Shown here: piece after piece, positions 16,693 to 24,029 of the stretch
How positions within the stretch are numbered: the first letter of the stretch is position 1
Layout: each line of letters opens with the position of its first letter
Source of the DNA: a bacterium
GTDB lineage: Bacteria > Zhuqueibacterota > Zhuqueibacteria > Residuimicrobiales > Residuimicrobiaceae
Direction of reading: 5' to 3'
DNA: 39,030 nt
Assembly (NCBI GenBank): GCA_029554865.1
Contig: JAKPUX010000187.1
Location: forward strand, 1 to 39,030
The notes under the pieces: generated by a model
Seen by the model: the letters and a program-made list of their open reading frames with translations, nothing else
Databases searched by the model: none
Told to the model about the DNA's origin: nothing
Made by a program: the position numbers and the translations under genes

Positions 16693-17597
16693 GGCTGCCC
16701 GCCCTGATCTTTGTCCTGATCTCCCTGCTGGCCGCCCCGCTGCTGACCGGCTGGATCGTCCGCGTCAAGGCCCTCTTCGCCGGGCGCCGCGGCGCGCCCC
16801 TGCTTCAGCCCTACCGCGATCTCTTCCGGCTGCTGCGCAAGGGGGCGGTTTACAGCCGCAGCACCAGCCCCCTCTTTTGGCTGGCGCCGATGGCGACCCT
16901 GGCCGCGACGGCCGCCGCCCTCTGCCTGCTGCCCTTGCCCGGCTATACCGCCCTGATCTCCTTTCCGGGCGATCTCGTCCTTTTCGCCTATCTTTTCGCC
17001 CTCGGGCGCTTTTTCACCATCCTGGCGGCGCTCGATACCGCCTCGGCCTTTGAGGGGATGGGGGCCAGCCGCGAGGCCTGGTACGCCATTTTCGCCGAAC
17101 TGATCCTTTTTCTCGCCCTGGCGAATCTGGCCCGCTTCACCAATTCGCTCAGCCTTTCGCAGATTTTCGAGAGCCGTGCCGTCTCCATCAACTATGCCGA
17201 CAGTCCGGCCCTGGCCCTGCTGGTGGTCAGCCTCTTCGTCGCCCTGCTGACCGAGAACTGCCGCATCCCCGTCGACGATCCCACCACCCATCTCGAACTC
17301 ACCATGATCCACGAGGTGATGGTGCTGGATCACAGCGGCCCCGATTTCGCATTCATCCTCTACGGCGCGGCGCTCAAACTGTGGATCTGGGCGATGTTCA
17401 TCACCCTGGTGATCATCTCCGCTTTTCCCTCGCCCAATGCCCTGCGACCTCTGATCGCAGCGGGCGTCCTTTTCATCATCGCCACCGCCATCGGCATCGT
17501 TGAATCGGTGATGGCGCGTCTGCGGCTGGGGCAGGTGCCGCAGATGCTGATGGGGGCCGGCGCCCTCGGCCTGCTCAGTTACATCATTCTGGGATAA
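16689..17597 (+). CDS. HyfC/NuoH-like membrane subunit of Ehr complex
   Basis: About 302 residues from the ATG at 16689, which overlaps the previous stop (ATGA). Longer upstream starts would run through the HyfB-like gene in another frame. The protein has about eight hydrophobic helices and the conserved loops of the NuoH/HycD family: FEGMGASREAWYAIFAE near residue 120 and ENCRIPVDDPTTHLELTMIH with EVMVLDHSGPD near residue 195. In complex I and hydrogenases this subunit joins the peripheral redox arm to the ion-pumping arm through its acidic cytoplasmic loops. The conserved Glu and Asp residues of these loops are present, so the energy-coupling path looks intact. Only three bases separate it from the next gene. 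Confidence 0.93.
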   Translation: MRLPALIFVLISLLAAPLLTGWIVRVKALFAGRRGAPLLQPYRDLFRLLRKGAVYSRSTSPLFWLAPMATLAATAAALCLLPLPGYTALISFPGDLVLFAYLFALGRFFTILAALDTASAFEGMGASREAWYAIFAELILFLALANLARFTNSLSLSQIFESRAVSINYADSPALALLVVSLFVALLTENCRIPVDDPTTHLELTMIHEVMVLDHSGPDFAFILYGAALKLWIWAMFITLVIISAFPSPNALRPLIAAGVLFIIATAIGIVESVMARLRLGQVPQMLMGAGALGLLSYIILG

Positions 17598-17600
17598 CGC

Positions 17601-18245
17601 ATGCAAACCGTGATTGATATCGTCCTGCTGCTGGTGCTCCTGAGTGATCTTTACCTCCTCAGCCTGACCCGTCTGGGGGCCTCCATCCGGGTGATGGCCT
17701 TTCAGGGGGTGCTGCTAGCCCTGCTGCCCCTGCTTTCAGCCGGGGGGATCCTCTCCCTGCACGGGCTGATCATCGCTGTGAGCAGCCTGGCGATCAAGGC
17801 CATCCTCATCCCCCGCTTTCTCTCCCACGCCGCCCGCGAGGTGCACACCGGCCTGGCGATCGACTCCCATATCCCTTACGGTGCGGCCCTGCTCACCGGC
17901 ATGGGGATGGTGCTGGTCTCCTTCTGGGTGGCGCGCAAGTTCGCCCTGCCTGTGACGGTCACCTCGCGGCTGTGGATTCCGGTCTCCCTGGCTGGGGTGA
18001 TGATCGGCCTGCTCATGCTCATCATCCGCAAAAAGGCGATCTCGCAGGTGATCGGCTATCTGGTGCTGGAGAATGGCATCTATATCCTCGGTCTCTCACT
18101 GGCGGCCCAAATGCCCTTCCTGGTCGAGCTCGGGGTGCTGCTCGACGTCTTCGCCGGGGTATTCATCATGGGCATCATCATGAATCACATCAAAAACTAT
18201 TTCGATGATCTCGATGTGGACAATCTGACCATTCTTAAGGATTAG
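17601..18245 (+). CDS. HyfE-like membrane subunit of Ehr complex
   Basis: A 214-residue protein with six or seven hydrophobic helices, similar in length and pattern to HyfE of hydrogenase 4. Its C-terminal half (IRKKAISQVIGYLVLENGIY, then MPFLVELGVLLDVFAGVFIM) resembles the NuoK/MrpC-like part of HyfE, including the membrane Glu residues in VLENGIY and LVELG that are important for ion movement in the family. It lies between the HyfC-like and HyfF-like genes, the same relative order as in E. coli hyf apart from the missing HyfD. The spacing is three bases upstream and two downstream, so it is co-translated with its neighbours. Confidence 0.9.
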   Translation: MQTVIDIVLLLVLLSDLYLLSLTRLGASIRVMAFQGVLLALLPLLSAGGILSLHGLIIAVSSLAIKAILIPRFLSHAAREVHTGLAIDSHIPYGAALLTGMGMVLVSFWVARKFALPVTVTSRLWIPVSLAGVMIGLLMLIIRKKAISQVIGYLVLENGIYILGLSLAAQMPFLVELGVLLDVFAGVFIMGIIMNHIKNYFDDLDVDNLTILKD

Positions 18246-18247
18246 CA

Positions 18248-19693
18248 GTGATCGCGGCGGTAATCGTACTTCCCATTTTCTTCAGCGCGGCGGCCTGGCT
18301 GGTCCGGAACAGCCGTCTGCGCCGGCGCCTGTGGCTGATCTGCTCCCTGATCCATGTCGGGATGGTGGCCAGCTTGGCGCTGCAGCCCGCGCAGCCGATC
18401 CTGGGCGGCTGGCTGGCGGTCGATGCCCTCGGCCTGCTCTTCCTCGGCATCGTCTCGCTCCTCTTTTTCTTCAGCGCCGCCTACGGGCAGGGCTGGCTCG
18501 CGCAGGCGCACACGGAGGTGGTGAAGGGAGTCCGGGATCCGGAGCGGATCTTCATCGTCTGCATACTGCTCTTTCTCAGCACCATGTCCCTGGTTGTGCT
18601 CTCGCACCATCTCGGCCTGTTGTGGGTGGCCGTCGAGGCGACCACCCTGGCCAGCGCGCCGCTGATCTTTTTCCACCGCACCGTCCATTCCCTCGAGGCC
18701 ACCTGGAAATATCTGCTCATCTGCTCGGTTGGCATCGCCCTCGCCCTCTTCGGCACTTTTTTCCTCGGGGCCGCCGCCTCGGCCGGCGGACGGGAGGGAT
18801 CCCTGCTGCTCGACGGACTGCTGCGCCTGGGGCCGCAGCTGGATGTCCGCCTGACGCGCATCGCCTTCATCTTTCTTCTGGTCGGCTACGGCACCAAGAT
18901 GGGCCTCGCCCCGATGCACACCTGGTTGCCCGACGCCCACAGCGAGGCCCCCTCGGTGGTCTCCTCGCTCCTCTCCGGTGTGCTGCTCAACTGCGCCTTT
19001 CTCGCCATCCTGCGCGCCTATCAGATCTGCCAGGCCGCGGGCGACGCCGCCTTTGCCCGCAACATCCTGCTTATCTTCGGACTGGTGTCGATGCTGCTGG
19101 CGGCGGTTTTTATTCTCAACCAGCCTGACTACAAGCGCCTGCTCGCCTATTCGAGCGTCGAGCATATGGGCATTCTCGCCTTCGGCATCGGACTGGGGCC
19201 GGCGGGTTATTATTTCGCCCTCTTTCACGCCCTCAACCATTCCCTCACCAAAAGCGGGCTCTTTCTGACCGCCGGCAACATCCTCTCCCTTTTCAAGACC
19301 AAGGCGATCGGCGAGGTGAAGGGACTGGGTGCAAGCCATCCCTGGGTCGGCTGGGCCTGGGTGACCGGTTTTCTCGCCATTTCCGGGACGCCCCTGTTCG
19401 GCCTCTTCATCAGCGAGTTCAACCTGCTCGGGGTTGCGGTGCTCGGGAACCGCCTCATCGTTGCCGCGCTCTACCTCTTCCTGCTCACGGCCGTTTTCAT
19501 CGGCATGGCCGCGGCCTTTTTCCCGATGGTGCAGGGCCGGCCTCAGCAGGGAGCCCGGGAAAAACTGCCGGCCGCCCTGCAGCTGCTGCCCCTCCTGCTC
19601 TTCCTGCTCACTTTTCTCCTCGGCGTGCACATCCCCGCCGGGCTGGACGAACTGCTCAGGCTGGGCGCCGCCGCCCTGGGAGGCGGACAATGA
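18248..19693 (+). CDS. HyfF-like antiporter-type membrane subunit of Ehr complex
   Basis: A 481-residue NuoM/N-MrpD-family membrane protein, starting at a GTG (18248) two bases after the previous stop. Signature segments are LLWVAVEATTLASAPLIFFH with the TM5 Glu (about residue 124), GYGTKMGLAPMHTWLPDAHS with the TM7 Lys (about residue 219), and YKRLLAYSSVEHMGILAFGI. Its length and order match HyfF. With the HyfB-like protein it gives the complex two antiporter-like units, so two ion channels are possible, whereas E. coli Hyf has a third (HyfD), absent here. Its last bases overlap the next start (ATGA at 19690-19693). Confidence 0.92.
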   Translation: MIAAVIVLPIFFSAAAWLVRNSRLRRRLWLICSLIHVGMVASLALQPAQPILGGWLAVDALGLLFLGIVSLLFFFSAAYGQGWLAQAHTEVVKGVRDPERIFIVCILLFLSTMSLVVLSHHLGLLWVAVEATTLASAPLIFFHRTVHSLEATWKYLLICSVGIALALFGTFFLGAAASAGGREGSLLLDGLLRLGPQLDVRLTRIAFIFLLVGYGTKMGLAPMHTWLPDAHSEAPSVVSSLLSGVLLNCAFLAILRAYQICQAAGDAAFARNILLIFGLVSMLLAAVFILNQPDYKRLLAYSSVEHMGILAFGIGLGPAGYYFALFHALNHSLTKSGLFLTAGNILSLFKTKAIGEVKGLGASHPWVGWAWVTGFLAISGTPLFGLFISEFNLLGVAVLGNRLIVAALYLFLLTAVFIGMAAAFFPMVQGRPQQGAREKLPAALQLLPLLLFLLTFLLGVHIPAGLDELLRLGAAALGGGQ

Positions 19694-21195
19694 ACCGGCG
19701 TGCGTTCGTCCCCTTCCACAACGGCGAGGCGGTCGACTGGTCCACCCTGGCCGCTCTGCCCTTTAACAGTTTTCGCGATGCCGTGCTGACCGCGGCTGCC
19801 GGCGGGCAGCGGCTGGCATCGTTTTTCGGTCTGCGTCAGGGCCGCGGCAAGCTCCGCCTCATCGCTGTGCTCGCCGACGATCAGAACGGGGTGCTCTATG
19901 GACTGCGCACGCAGGTGGAGGCCTCCTTTCCCGCCTTGACGCCTGATTGTCCCCAGGCCCATCTCTATGAGCGCGAGATTTTCGAGCAATTCGGCGTGCA
20001 GCCGGAGGGGCATCCCTGGCTCAAACCGGTGCGATTTGAGCCGACCGCTGGATCGGAAGTCATAACGCCCCCTGAGATCGGTACGGCTGATTTTTTTGCC
20101 ATGCACGGGGATGAAATCCATGTGGTGGCGGTCGGCCCGGTTCATGCCGGGGTGATCGAGCCGGGCCATTTCCGCTTTCAGTGCCACGGCGAGAAGGTCT
20201 ATCATCTCGAGATCTCCCTGGGCTATCAGCACCGCGGCATCGAAAAGGCGCTGGCCGGAGGGCCGTATTCGCGCACCCTTTATCAGATGGAGGCGGCGGC
20301 CGGCGACACCACCATCGGCCATGCCCTGGCCTATGCGACGGCCCTGGAAGCTCTCAACGGCACGCGGGTGCCGGCTCGGGCGCAGGCCATCCGCGGCATC
20401 GCCCTCGAGCTGGAGCGGCTGGCCAACCATATCGGCGACCTCGGCGCCCTGGCCGGGGATGTCGGCTTTCTGCCGACCTCATCCCAGTGCGGCGCCATCC
20501 GCGGGGATTTCCTCAACATGACCGCCCTGCTCTGCGGCAGCCGCCTCGGCCGCGGTCTGGTCAAAAGTGGCGGTGTGGCTTTCGACCTCGAGCCGGACCG
20601 GATCGCCGAACTGAAGCGCCGCCTCGAAAAGGGCGCGGCCGAGGCGGCTCGCGCCGTGCAGCTGCTCTGGAACTCCTCCTCGGTGCTGGCGCGCTTCGAG
20701 TCCACCGGCGCCTTCAGCCGTCAGCAGGCCGTCGAGCTTGGCCTGGTCGGCCCGGCGGCGCGCGCTGCCGGCCTCTTCCGCGACGTCCGCCACGACTTTC
20801 CCGGCGGGATCTACGCCCTGTTTCATATCCCGGTCTCGACCATGGAGGCCGGCGATGTCTACAGCCGTGCCTTTGTGCGCTGGCTGGAGATCGAGCGCTC
20901 GATCGACTTTATCCAGGAACTGCTCGCCGCCCTGCCCGGGGGCGAGATCTGCAGCACGCAGATCCGGCCGCCGGCGGCCAACCGCTTTGTCGTCTCCCTC
21001 TGCGAGGGCTGGCGCGGCGAGATCTGCCACGCCGCCCTGACCGACGCACGCGGACGGCTGGCCGGTTACAAGATCGTCGATCCCTCGTTCCATAATTGGC
21101 CGGGGCTGGCTCTCTGCCTGCGCGGGCAGGCGATCTCGGATTTTCCCCTGTGCAACAAAAGCTTCAACCTCTCCTACTGCGGTTTTGATCTGTAA
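19690..21195 (+). CDS. HyfG-like large subunit (fused NuoC-NuoD) of Ehr complex, lacking NiFe ligands
   Basis: A 501-residue protein. Residues about 1-120 are NuoC-like (DCPQAHLYEREIFEQFGVQP). Residues about 145-501 are NuoD/hydrogenase-large-subunit-like (VIEPGHFRFQCHGEKVYHLE, GYQHRGIEKAL). True NiFe hydrogenases carry one CxxC near the start of this domain (ERxCGxC) and another near the C terminus (DPCxxC). Here the first region reads MEAAAGDTTIGHALAY (residues 200-215), with no cysteine. The end reads KSFNLSYCGFDL, with a single Cys. A NiFe centre cannot be bound in the usual way. This is the defining trait of Ehr complexes described in Geobacter and other bacteria, whose substrate is unknown. 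It should sit at the interface with the NuoH-like subunit. Confidence 0.92.
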   Translation: MNRRAFVPFHNGEAVDWSTLAALPFNSFRDAVLTAAAGGQRLASFFGLRQGRGKLRLIAVLADDQNGVLYGLRTQVEASFPALTPDCPQAHLYEREIFEQFGVQPEGHPWLKPVRFEPTAGSEVITPPEIGTADFFAMHGDEIHVVAVGPVHAGVIEPGHFRFQCHGEKVYHLEISLGYQHRGIEKALAGGPYSRTLYQMEAAAGDTTIGHALAYATALEALNGTRVPARAQAIRGIALELERLANHIGDLGALAGDVGFLPTSSQCGAIRGDFLNMTALLCGSRLGRGLVKSGGVAFDLEPDRIAELKRRLEKGAAEAARAVQLLWNSSSVLARFESTGAFSRQQAVELGLVGPAARAAGLFRDVRHDFPGGIYALFHIPVSTMEAGDVYSRAFVRWLEIERSIDFIQELLAALPGGEICSTQIRPPAANRFVVSLCEGWRGEICHAALTDARGRLAGYKIVDPSFHNWPGLALCLRGQAISDFPLCNKSFNLSYCGFDL

Positions 21196-21206
21196 CGAGG
21201 AGCACC

Positions 21207-21968
21207 ATGTCGGGCATTCTCACAGCGCGTTTCAAACAGGGCCGGCGGACTATCGAGTTCCCGCCTGCACAGAGCATCGTCTCCGACCGATTCCGCGGCG
21301 CCCCGCGGCTCTCCCCGGTGCCCTGCCCCGGCGGCTGCCGTGCCTGCATGGCGGCCTGTCCGGTGGAGGCCCTCTCCCACGACGCGCAGGGCGTGCTCCA
21401 GATCGATCTGGGCCGCTGCATCTTTTGCGGGGCCTGCCGTGAAGCCTGTCCACACGCTGCGATCGAATTCACGGACGATTATCGGCTGGCGGTGTCGCGG
21501 AGTGAGGATCTGGTGATGAGGGGAGGGGAGATCAGGCTGGCCGAGGCGCTGTCGGAGGAGGCGCGCAGGATTTTCGGCCGTTCGCTCAAGCTGCGCCAGG
21601 TCAGTGCCGGCGGCTGCAACGGCTGCGAGGTGGATATCAATGTACTTGGCACCACGGTCTATGACCTGGGCCGTTTCGGCATCCAGATCGTTGCCTCGCC
21701 CCGCCATGCGGATGGACTGCTGGTCACCGGACCGGTGAGCGAGAATATGCGCTTCGCCCTGCTCAAAACCTGGGAGGCCACTCCGCCGCCCAAACTGGCT
21801 GTGGCTGTCGGGGCCTGCGCCCTCAGCGGCGGCCTCTTTCGCGGCCACTCCGCCGTGCACGACGGCGCCGGCGCTTTTCTGCCCCTCGACCTCTACATTC
21901 CCGGCTGTCCGCCCCATCCCCTCACCATTCTGGACGGGCTGCTGCGATTGCTAAAACAGATAGAATAG
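21207..21968 (+). CDS. HyfI/NuoB-like small subunit fused to a 2x[4Fe-4S] ferredoxin domain (Ehr complex)
   Basis: A 253-residue iron-sulfur protein. Residues 40-85 form a two-cluster ferredoxin: C40, C44, C47 and C51 (CPGGCRACMAACP), and C71, C74, C77 and C81 (CIFCGACREACP). Residues about 130-250 are NuoB/HyfI-like, with the proximal [4Fe-4S] ligands all present: C137 and C140 (GGCNGC), C204 (VGACALSGG) and C234 (YIPGCPPHP). In E. coli Hyc/Hyf the ferredoxin and small-subunit parts are separate proteins; here they are fused. This subunit carries electrons from a donor, probably ferredoxin, to the site at the large-subunit interface. GAGGAG precedes the ATG, 11 bases after the large-subunit stop. 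It is the last gene of the complex. Confidence 0.93.
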   Translation: MSGILTARFKQGRRTIEFPPAQSIVSDRFRGAPRLSPVPCPGGCRACMAACPVEALSHDAQGVLQIDLGRCIFCGACREACPHAAIEFTDDYRLAVSRSEDLVMRGGEIRLAEALSEEARRIFGRSLKLRQVSAGGCNGCEVDINVLGTTVYDLGRFGIQIVASPRHADGLLVTGPVSENMRFALLKTWEATPPPKLAVAVGACALSGGLFRGHSAVHDGAGAFLPLDLYIPGCPPHPLTILDGLLRLLKQIE

Positions 21969-22058
21969 AAACAAGACATCATTTGGGAAGAAGCTGGGGC
22001 TGAAGGAGGCAGGCTGGTCCCTGGTTCAGGGGATCCTTCGAATCGGGAAATTATCCTC

Positions 22059-22087
22059 TTGTCAATTTGATGGGTATTAATTATTTT
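22059..22087 (+). promoter_or_regulatory. putative sigma-70 promoter for the small protein / nucleotidyltransferase pair
   Basis: TTGTCA (22059-22064), exactly 17 bases, then TATTTT (22082-22087), in an AT-rich stretch that stands out from the surrounding DNA. Transcription would start at about 22094, almost at the ATG at 22093. The first gene would then be leaderless, or its real start is further in, for example the TTG at 22108. Confidence 0.45.
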
Positions 22088-22092
22088 AGACC

Positions 22093-22320
22093 ATGGAAAA
22101 CAGGATATTGAAACCAGGGCGGACAGTAACAGCCAGGCTGATCAAGCGCAGCAAAGATGACCGTTCGTTCGATATTGCCTTTTGGCAGGCGCAGGGTGGC
22201 ATGGCCATTTTTGCTGCGGCGTGGCAGATGGTCAATGAAGTACGTGCATTTCGAGGTCAGGATGGCGCTGAACCCAGACTTTTACGATCTGTTGAAACTA
22301 TTGAACGACGGCAAGGTTGA
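22093..22320 (+). CDS. small protein upstream of and overlapping the nucleotidyltransferase gene (antitoxin-like)
   Basis: A 75-residue protein with a conserved-looking core: DDRSFDIAFWQAQGGMAIFA, then AWQMVNEVRAFRGQDGAEPR and LLRSVETIERR at the end. Short proteins with this FDxxFW...AAWxMV...RG...RLxRSV pattern are, from memory, often found directly upstream of DUF6036-type nucleotidyltransferase genes, as here. The gene overlaps the next one by 59 bases, which suggests coupled translation and a partner role, possibly as an antitoxin. The start is uncertain: the ATG at 22093 has no ribosome binding site, and a TTG at 22108 is an alternative. The toxin-antitoxin reading is an inference from this layout. 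Confidence 0.6.
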   Translation: MENRILKPGRTVTARLIKRSKDDRSFDIAFWQAQGGMAIFAAAWQMVNEVRAFRGQDGAEPRLLRSVETIERRQG

Positions 22321-22723
22321 GTATCTTGTGGTTGGCGGATACGCGGTGATGTATTATTCCGAACCGCGCTTTACCAAAGACCTGGATATCTGGATCAACC
22401 CTGTCCCGGAAAATGCCAGGGCGGTTTGGAGGGCTTTGGCTGAGTATGGCGCACCCCTTGAAAAGGTTTCGCTGGATGATTTCTGCAATCTCGAGATGAT
22501 TTACCAGATCGGTCTGGCGCCCAATCGGATTGATATTCTCATGGATGTGGCGGGTGTTGATTTTGCCATCGCCTGGCAGCGGCGGAAAGTAACGCAGTAC
22601 GGGGATGTCCCCATGAACATGATCAGCAGAGAGGATCTGATCGCGGCCAAATTGGCTTCCGGCAGGGAGCAGGACCTGCTGGATGCAAAGGGTCTGCAAA
22701 AAGATCGGCCGACAGTCGATTAA
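22262..22723 (+). CDS. MNT-type nucleotidyltransferase (DUF6036/AbiEii-like)
   Basis: About 153 residues from the ATG at 22262, chosen over upstream starts because GAGGTCAGG precedes it and the family pattern begins at once: MALNPDFYDLLKLLNDGKVE, YLVVGGYAVMYYSEPRF, TKDLDIWI. The GG and DxD (KDLDIW) residues are the hallmarks of the polymerase-beta-like nucleotidyltransferase fold and would bind nucleotide and metal. The later RIDILMDVAGVDF supplies the usual third acidic strand. Enzymes of this group are often toxins of toxin-antitoxin or abortive-infection systems that transfer nucleotides to tRNA or protein partners. The overlapping small gene upstream supports a two-gene module. Actual activity is not established. 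Confidence 0.85.
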   Translation: MALNPDFYDLLKLLNDGKVEYLVVGGYAVMYYSEPRFTKDLDIWINPVPENARAVWRALAEYGAPLEKVSLDDFCNLEMIYQIGLAPNRIDILMDVAGVDFAIAWQRRKVTQYGDVPMNMISREDLIAAKLASGREQDLLDAKGLQKDRPTVD

Positions 22724-22798
22724 CTCGAGTCAGACAGGATTTCTCACCCTCCACCTTTTTTCTCTTTCGTTCGTTCCTCCTTCGCACTCCTGGCTAAA

Positions 22799-24028
22799 TT
22801 ATTCACCATTGAGCAGTGCTTCAACCTGACCCAGATCCGGCTCAACGGCCTGTGGGAGCTGCAGCCGGCCCAGTGACGCGCCGGGATCCTTCAGACCGTG
22901 CCCGGTGATGAGCAGCACGATCCGGGCCTGCGGATCGATGCGTGCGTCCCCCTTCAGCTTGAGCATTCCTGCCGCCGCTGCGGCCGCCGCCGGCTCGGCG
23001 AAAATCCCCGTCGTCTCCGCCAGCTTTTTCTGACCTGCCAGAATCTCCTCATCTGAAACTGTCAAAGAAAACCCCCCCGACTCCAGCACCGCCTGGCGTG
23101 CCATGATGGCATTGCTCGGGGCCGCGACCGAGATCGAATCGGCGATGGTGTGCGGCTCTTCGGCATTCCGGTAATGGCCGGTCTGAATGAAATGATGGAT
23201 GGCGTCTGATGATTCCGCCTGCACCGCTATCAGCCGCGGCAGTTTCTCGATCAGCCCCGATGCCCTCAGATCGGAAAAAGCCTTGTGCACACCGCTGAGG
23301 ATAACCCCGTCGCCCACCGGCACCAGGATGGCCTCCGGTGCGCGGCCGCCGTTTTGGCGAAAGATCTCCAGCCCGGCGGTTTTTTTGCCCTCGATGGTGA
23401 GGGGATGATAGGCGGTGTTGCGGTTCAGGCCGCCGTATTTTGCTGTGAATTCGAGTGAGAGGCGGAAGGCGTCGTCGTAGGTGCCCCTGACGGGGAGGAG
23501 GGTGGCGCCGTGCATCAGGATCTGGACCAGCTTTGCTTTGGGAGCCGCCGCCGGGACGAAGATGATGCACTTCAGGCCCGCCGCCGCGCAGACGGAGGCC
23601 AGGGAGGAGGCGGCGTTGCCGGTCGAGGCGGCGACGAGGGTGCGGGCGCGGGTGCGCAGGGCATCGGCGGCGACCAGAAAGGAGGCGCGGTCCTTGAGCG
23701 AGCCGCTGGGGTTGAGGCCGTCGTTCTTGGCCCAGAGGTTTGCGAACCCGGCCAGCGTGCCGAAGCGGTCGATGCGGGTGAAGGGGGTATTTCCGACCGC
23801 GCAGAGGGGGAAATACCTCTCCTCGACCGCATTCCAGAGCCGCCAGTCAATCCGGCGCGGATGCAGCCTGCGCCGGATCCCGGCATAGTCGAACTCGGCG
23901 CGCAGCACACCTTTGAGGGGCATGCCCGGCTTCCAGGAAGCCGAGCAGGCCGGGCAAAGGTAGGTCACCTCGTCACGGGCGTAGCAGCGGCCGCACTCGC
24001 AGCATTGGTACTCAAAGACGGAACTCAC
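22799..24028 (-). CDS. threonine-synthase-like PLP enzyme
   Basis: About 409 residues from the GTG at 24028, whose neighbourhood overlaps the end of the upstream hydrolase gene. An N-terminal zinc-ribbon-like segment (CCECGRC, then CPAC, residues 9-28) precedes a fold-type II PLP domain. GLNPSGSLKDRAS carries the Schiff-base Lys112, AASTGNAASSLA is the phosphate loop, and GDGVILSGVHKAF and LITGHGLKD follow. The domain order, including the Cys-rich start, matches threonine synthase, which converts O-phosphohomoserine to threonine. In gene context it follows a YgeY-type hydrolase, which in E. coli neighbours YgeX, a PLP diaminopropionate ammonia-lyase. A catabolic lyase role is thus an alternative. 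Confidence 0.82.
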   Translation of the reverse strand: MSSVFEYQCCECGRCYARDEVTYLCPACSASWKPGMPLKGVLRAEFDYAGIRRRLHPRRIDWRLWNAVEERYFPLCAVGNTPFTRIDRFGTLAGFANLWAKNDGLNPSGSLKDRASFLVAADALRTRARTLVAASTGNAASSLASVCAAAGLKCIIFVPAAAPKAKLVQILMHGATLLPVRGTYDDAFRLSLEFTAKYGGLNRNTAYHPLTIEGKKTAGLEIFRQNGGRAPEAILVPVGDGVILSGVHKAFSDLRASGLIEKLPRLIAVQAESSDAIHHFIQTGHYRNAEEPHTIADSISVAAPSNAIMARQAVLESGGFSLTVSDEEILAGQKKLAETTGIFAEPAAAAAAAGMLKLKGDARIDPQARIVLLITGHGLKDPGASLGRLQLPQAVEPDLGQVEALLNGE

Positions 24029-24029
24029 C

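Noticed and set aside
18242-19690. 482-codon minus-strand frame opposite the HyfF-like gene
   Set aside because: Shadow of the HyfF-like gene with the same low-complexity charged composition and no family motif.
19690-21195. Annotation as a working group 4 NiFe hydrogenase
   Set aside because: The large subunit lacks the four NiFe-ligand cysteines, so hydrogenase activity is not supported; Ehr complex is the better call.
22799-24028. Annotation as YgeX (diaminopropionate ammonia-lyase) because of the YgeY neighbour
   Set aside because: The N-terminal Cys-rich ribbon and the order of PLP motifs fit threonine synthase better; the lyase idea is kept only as an alternative.
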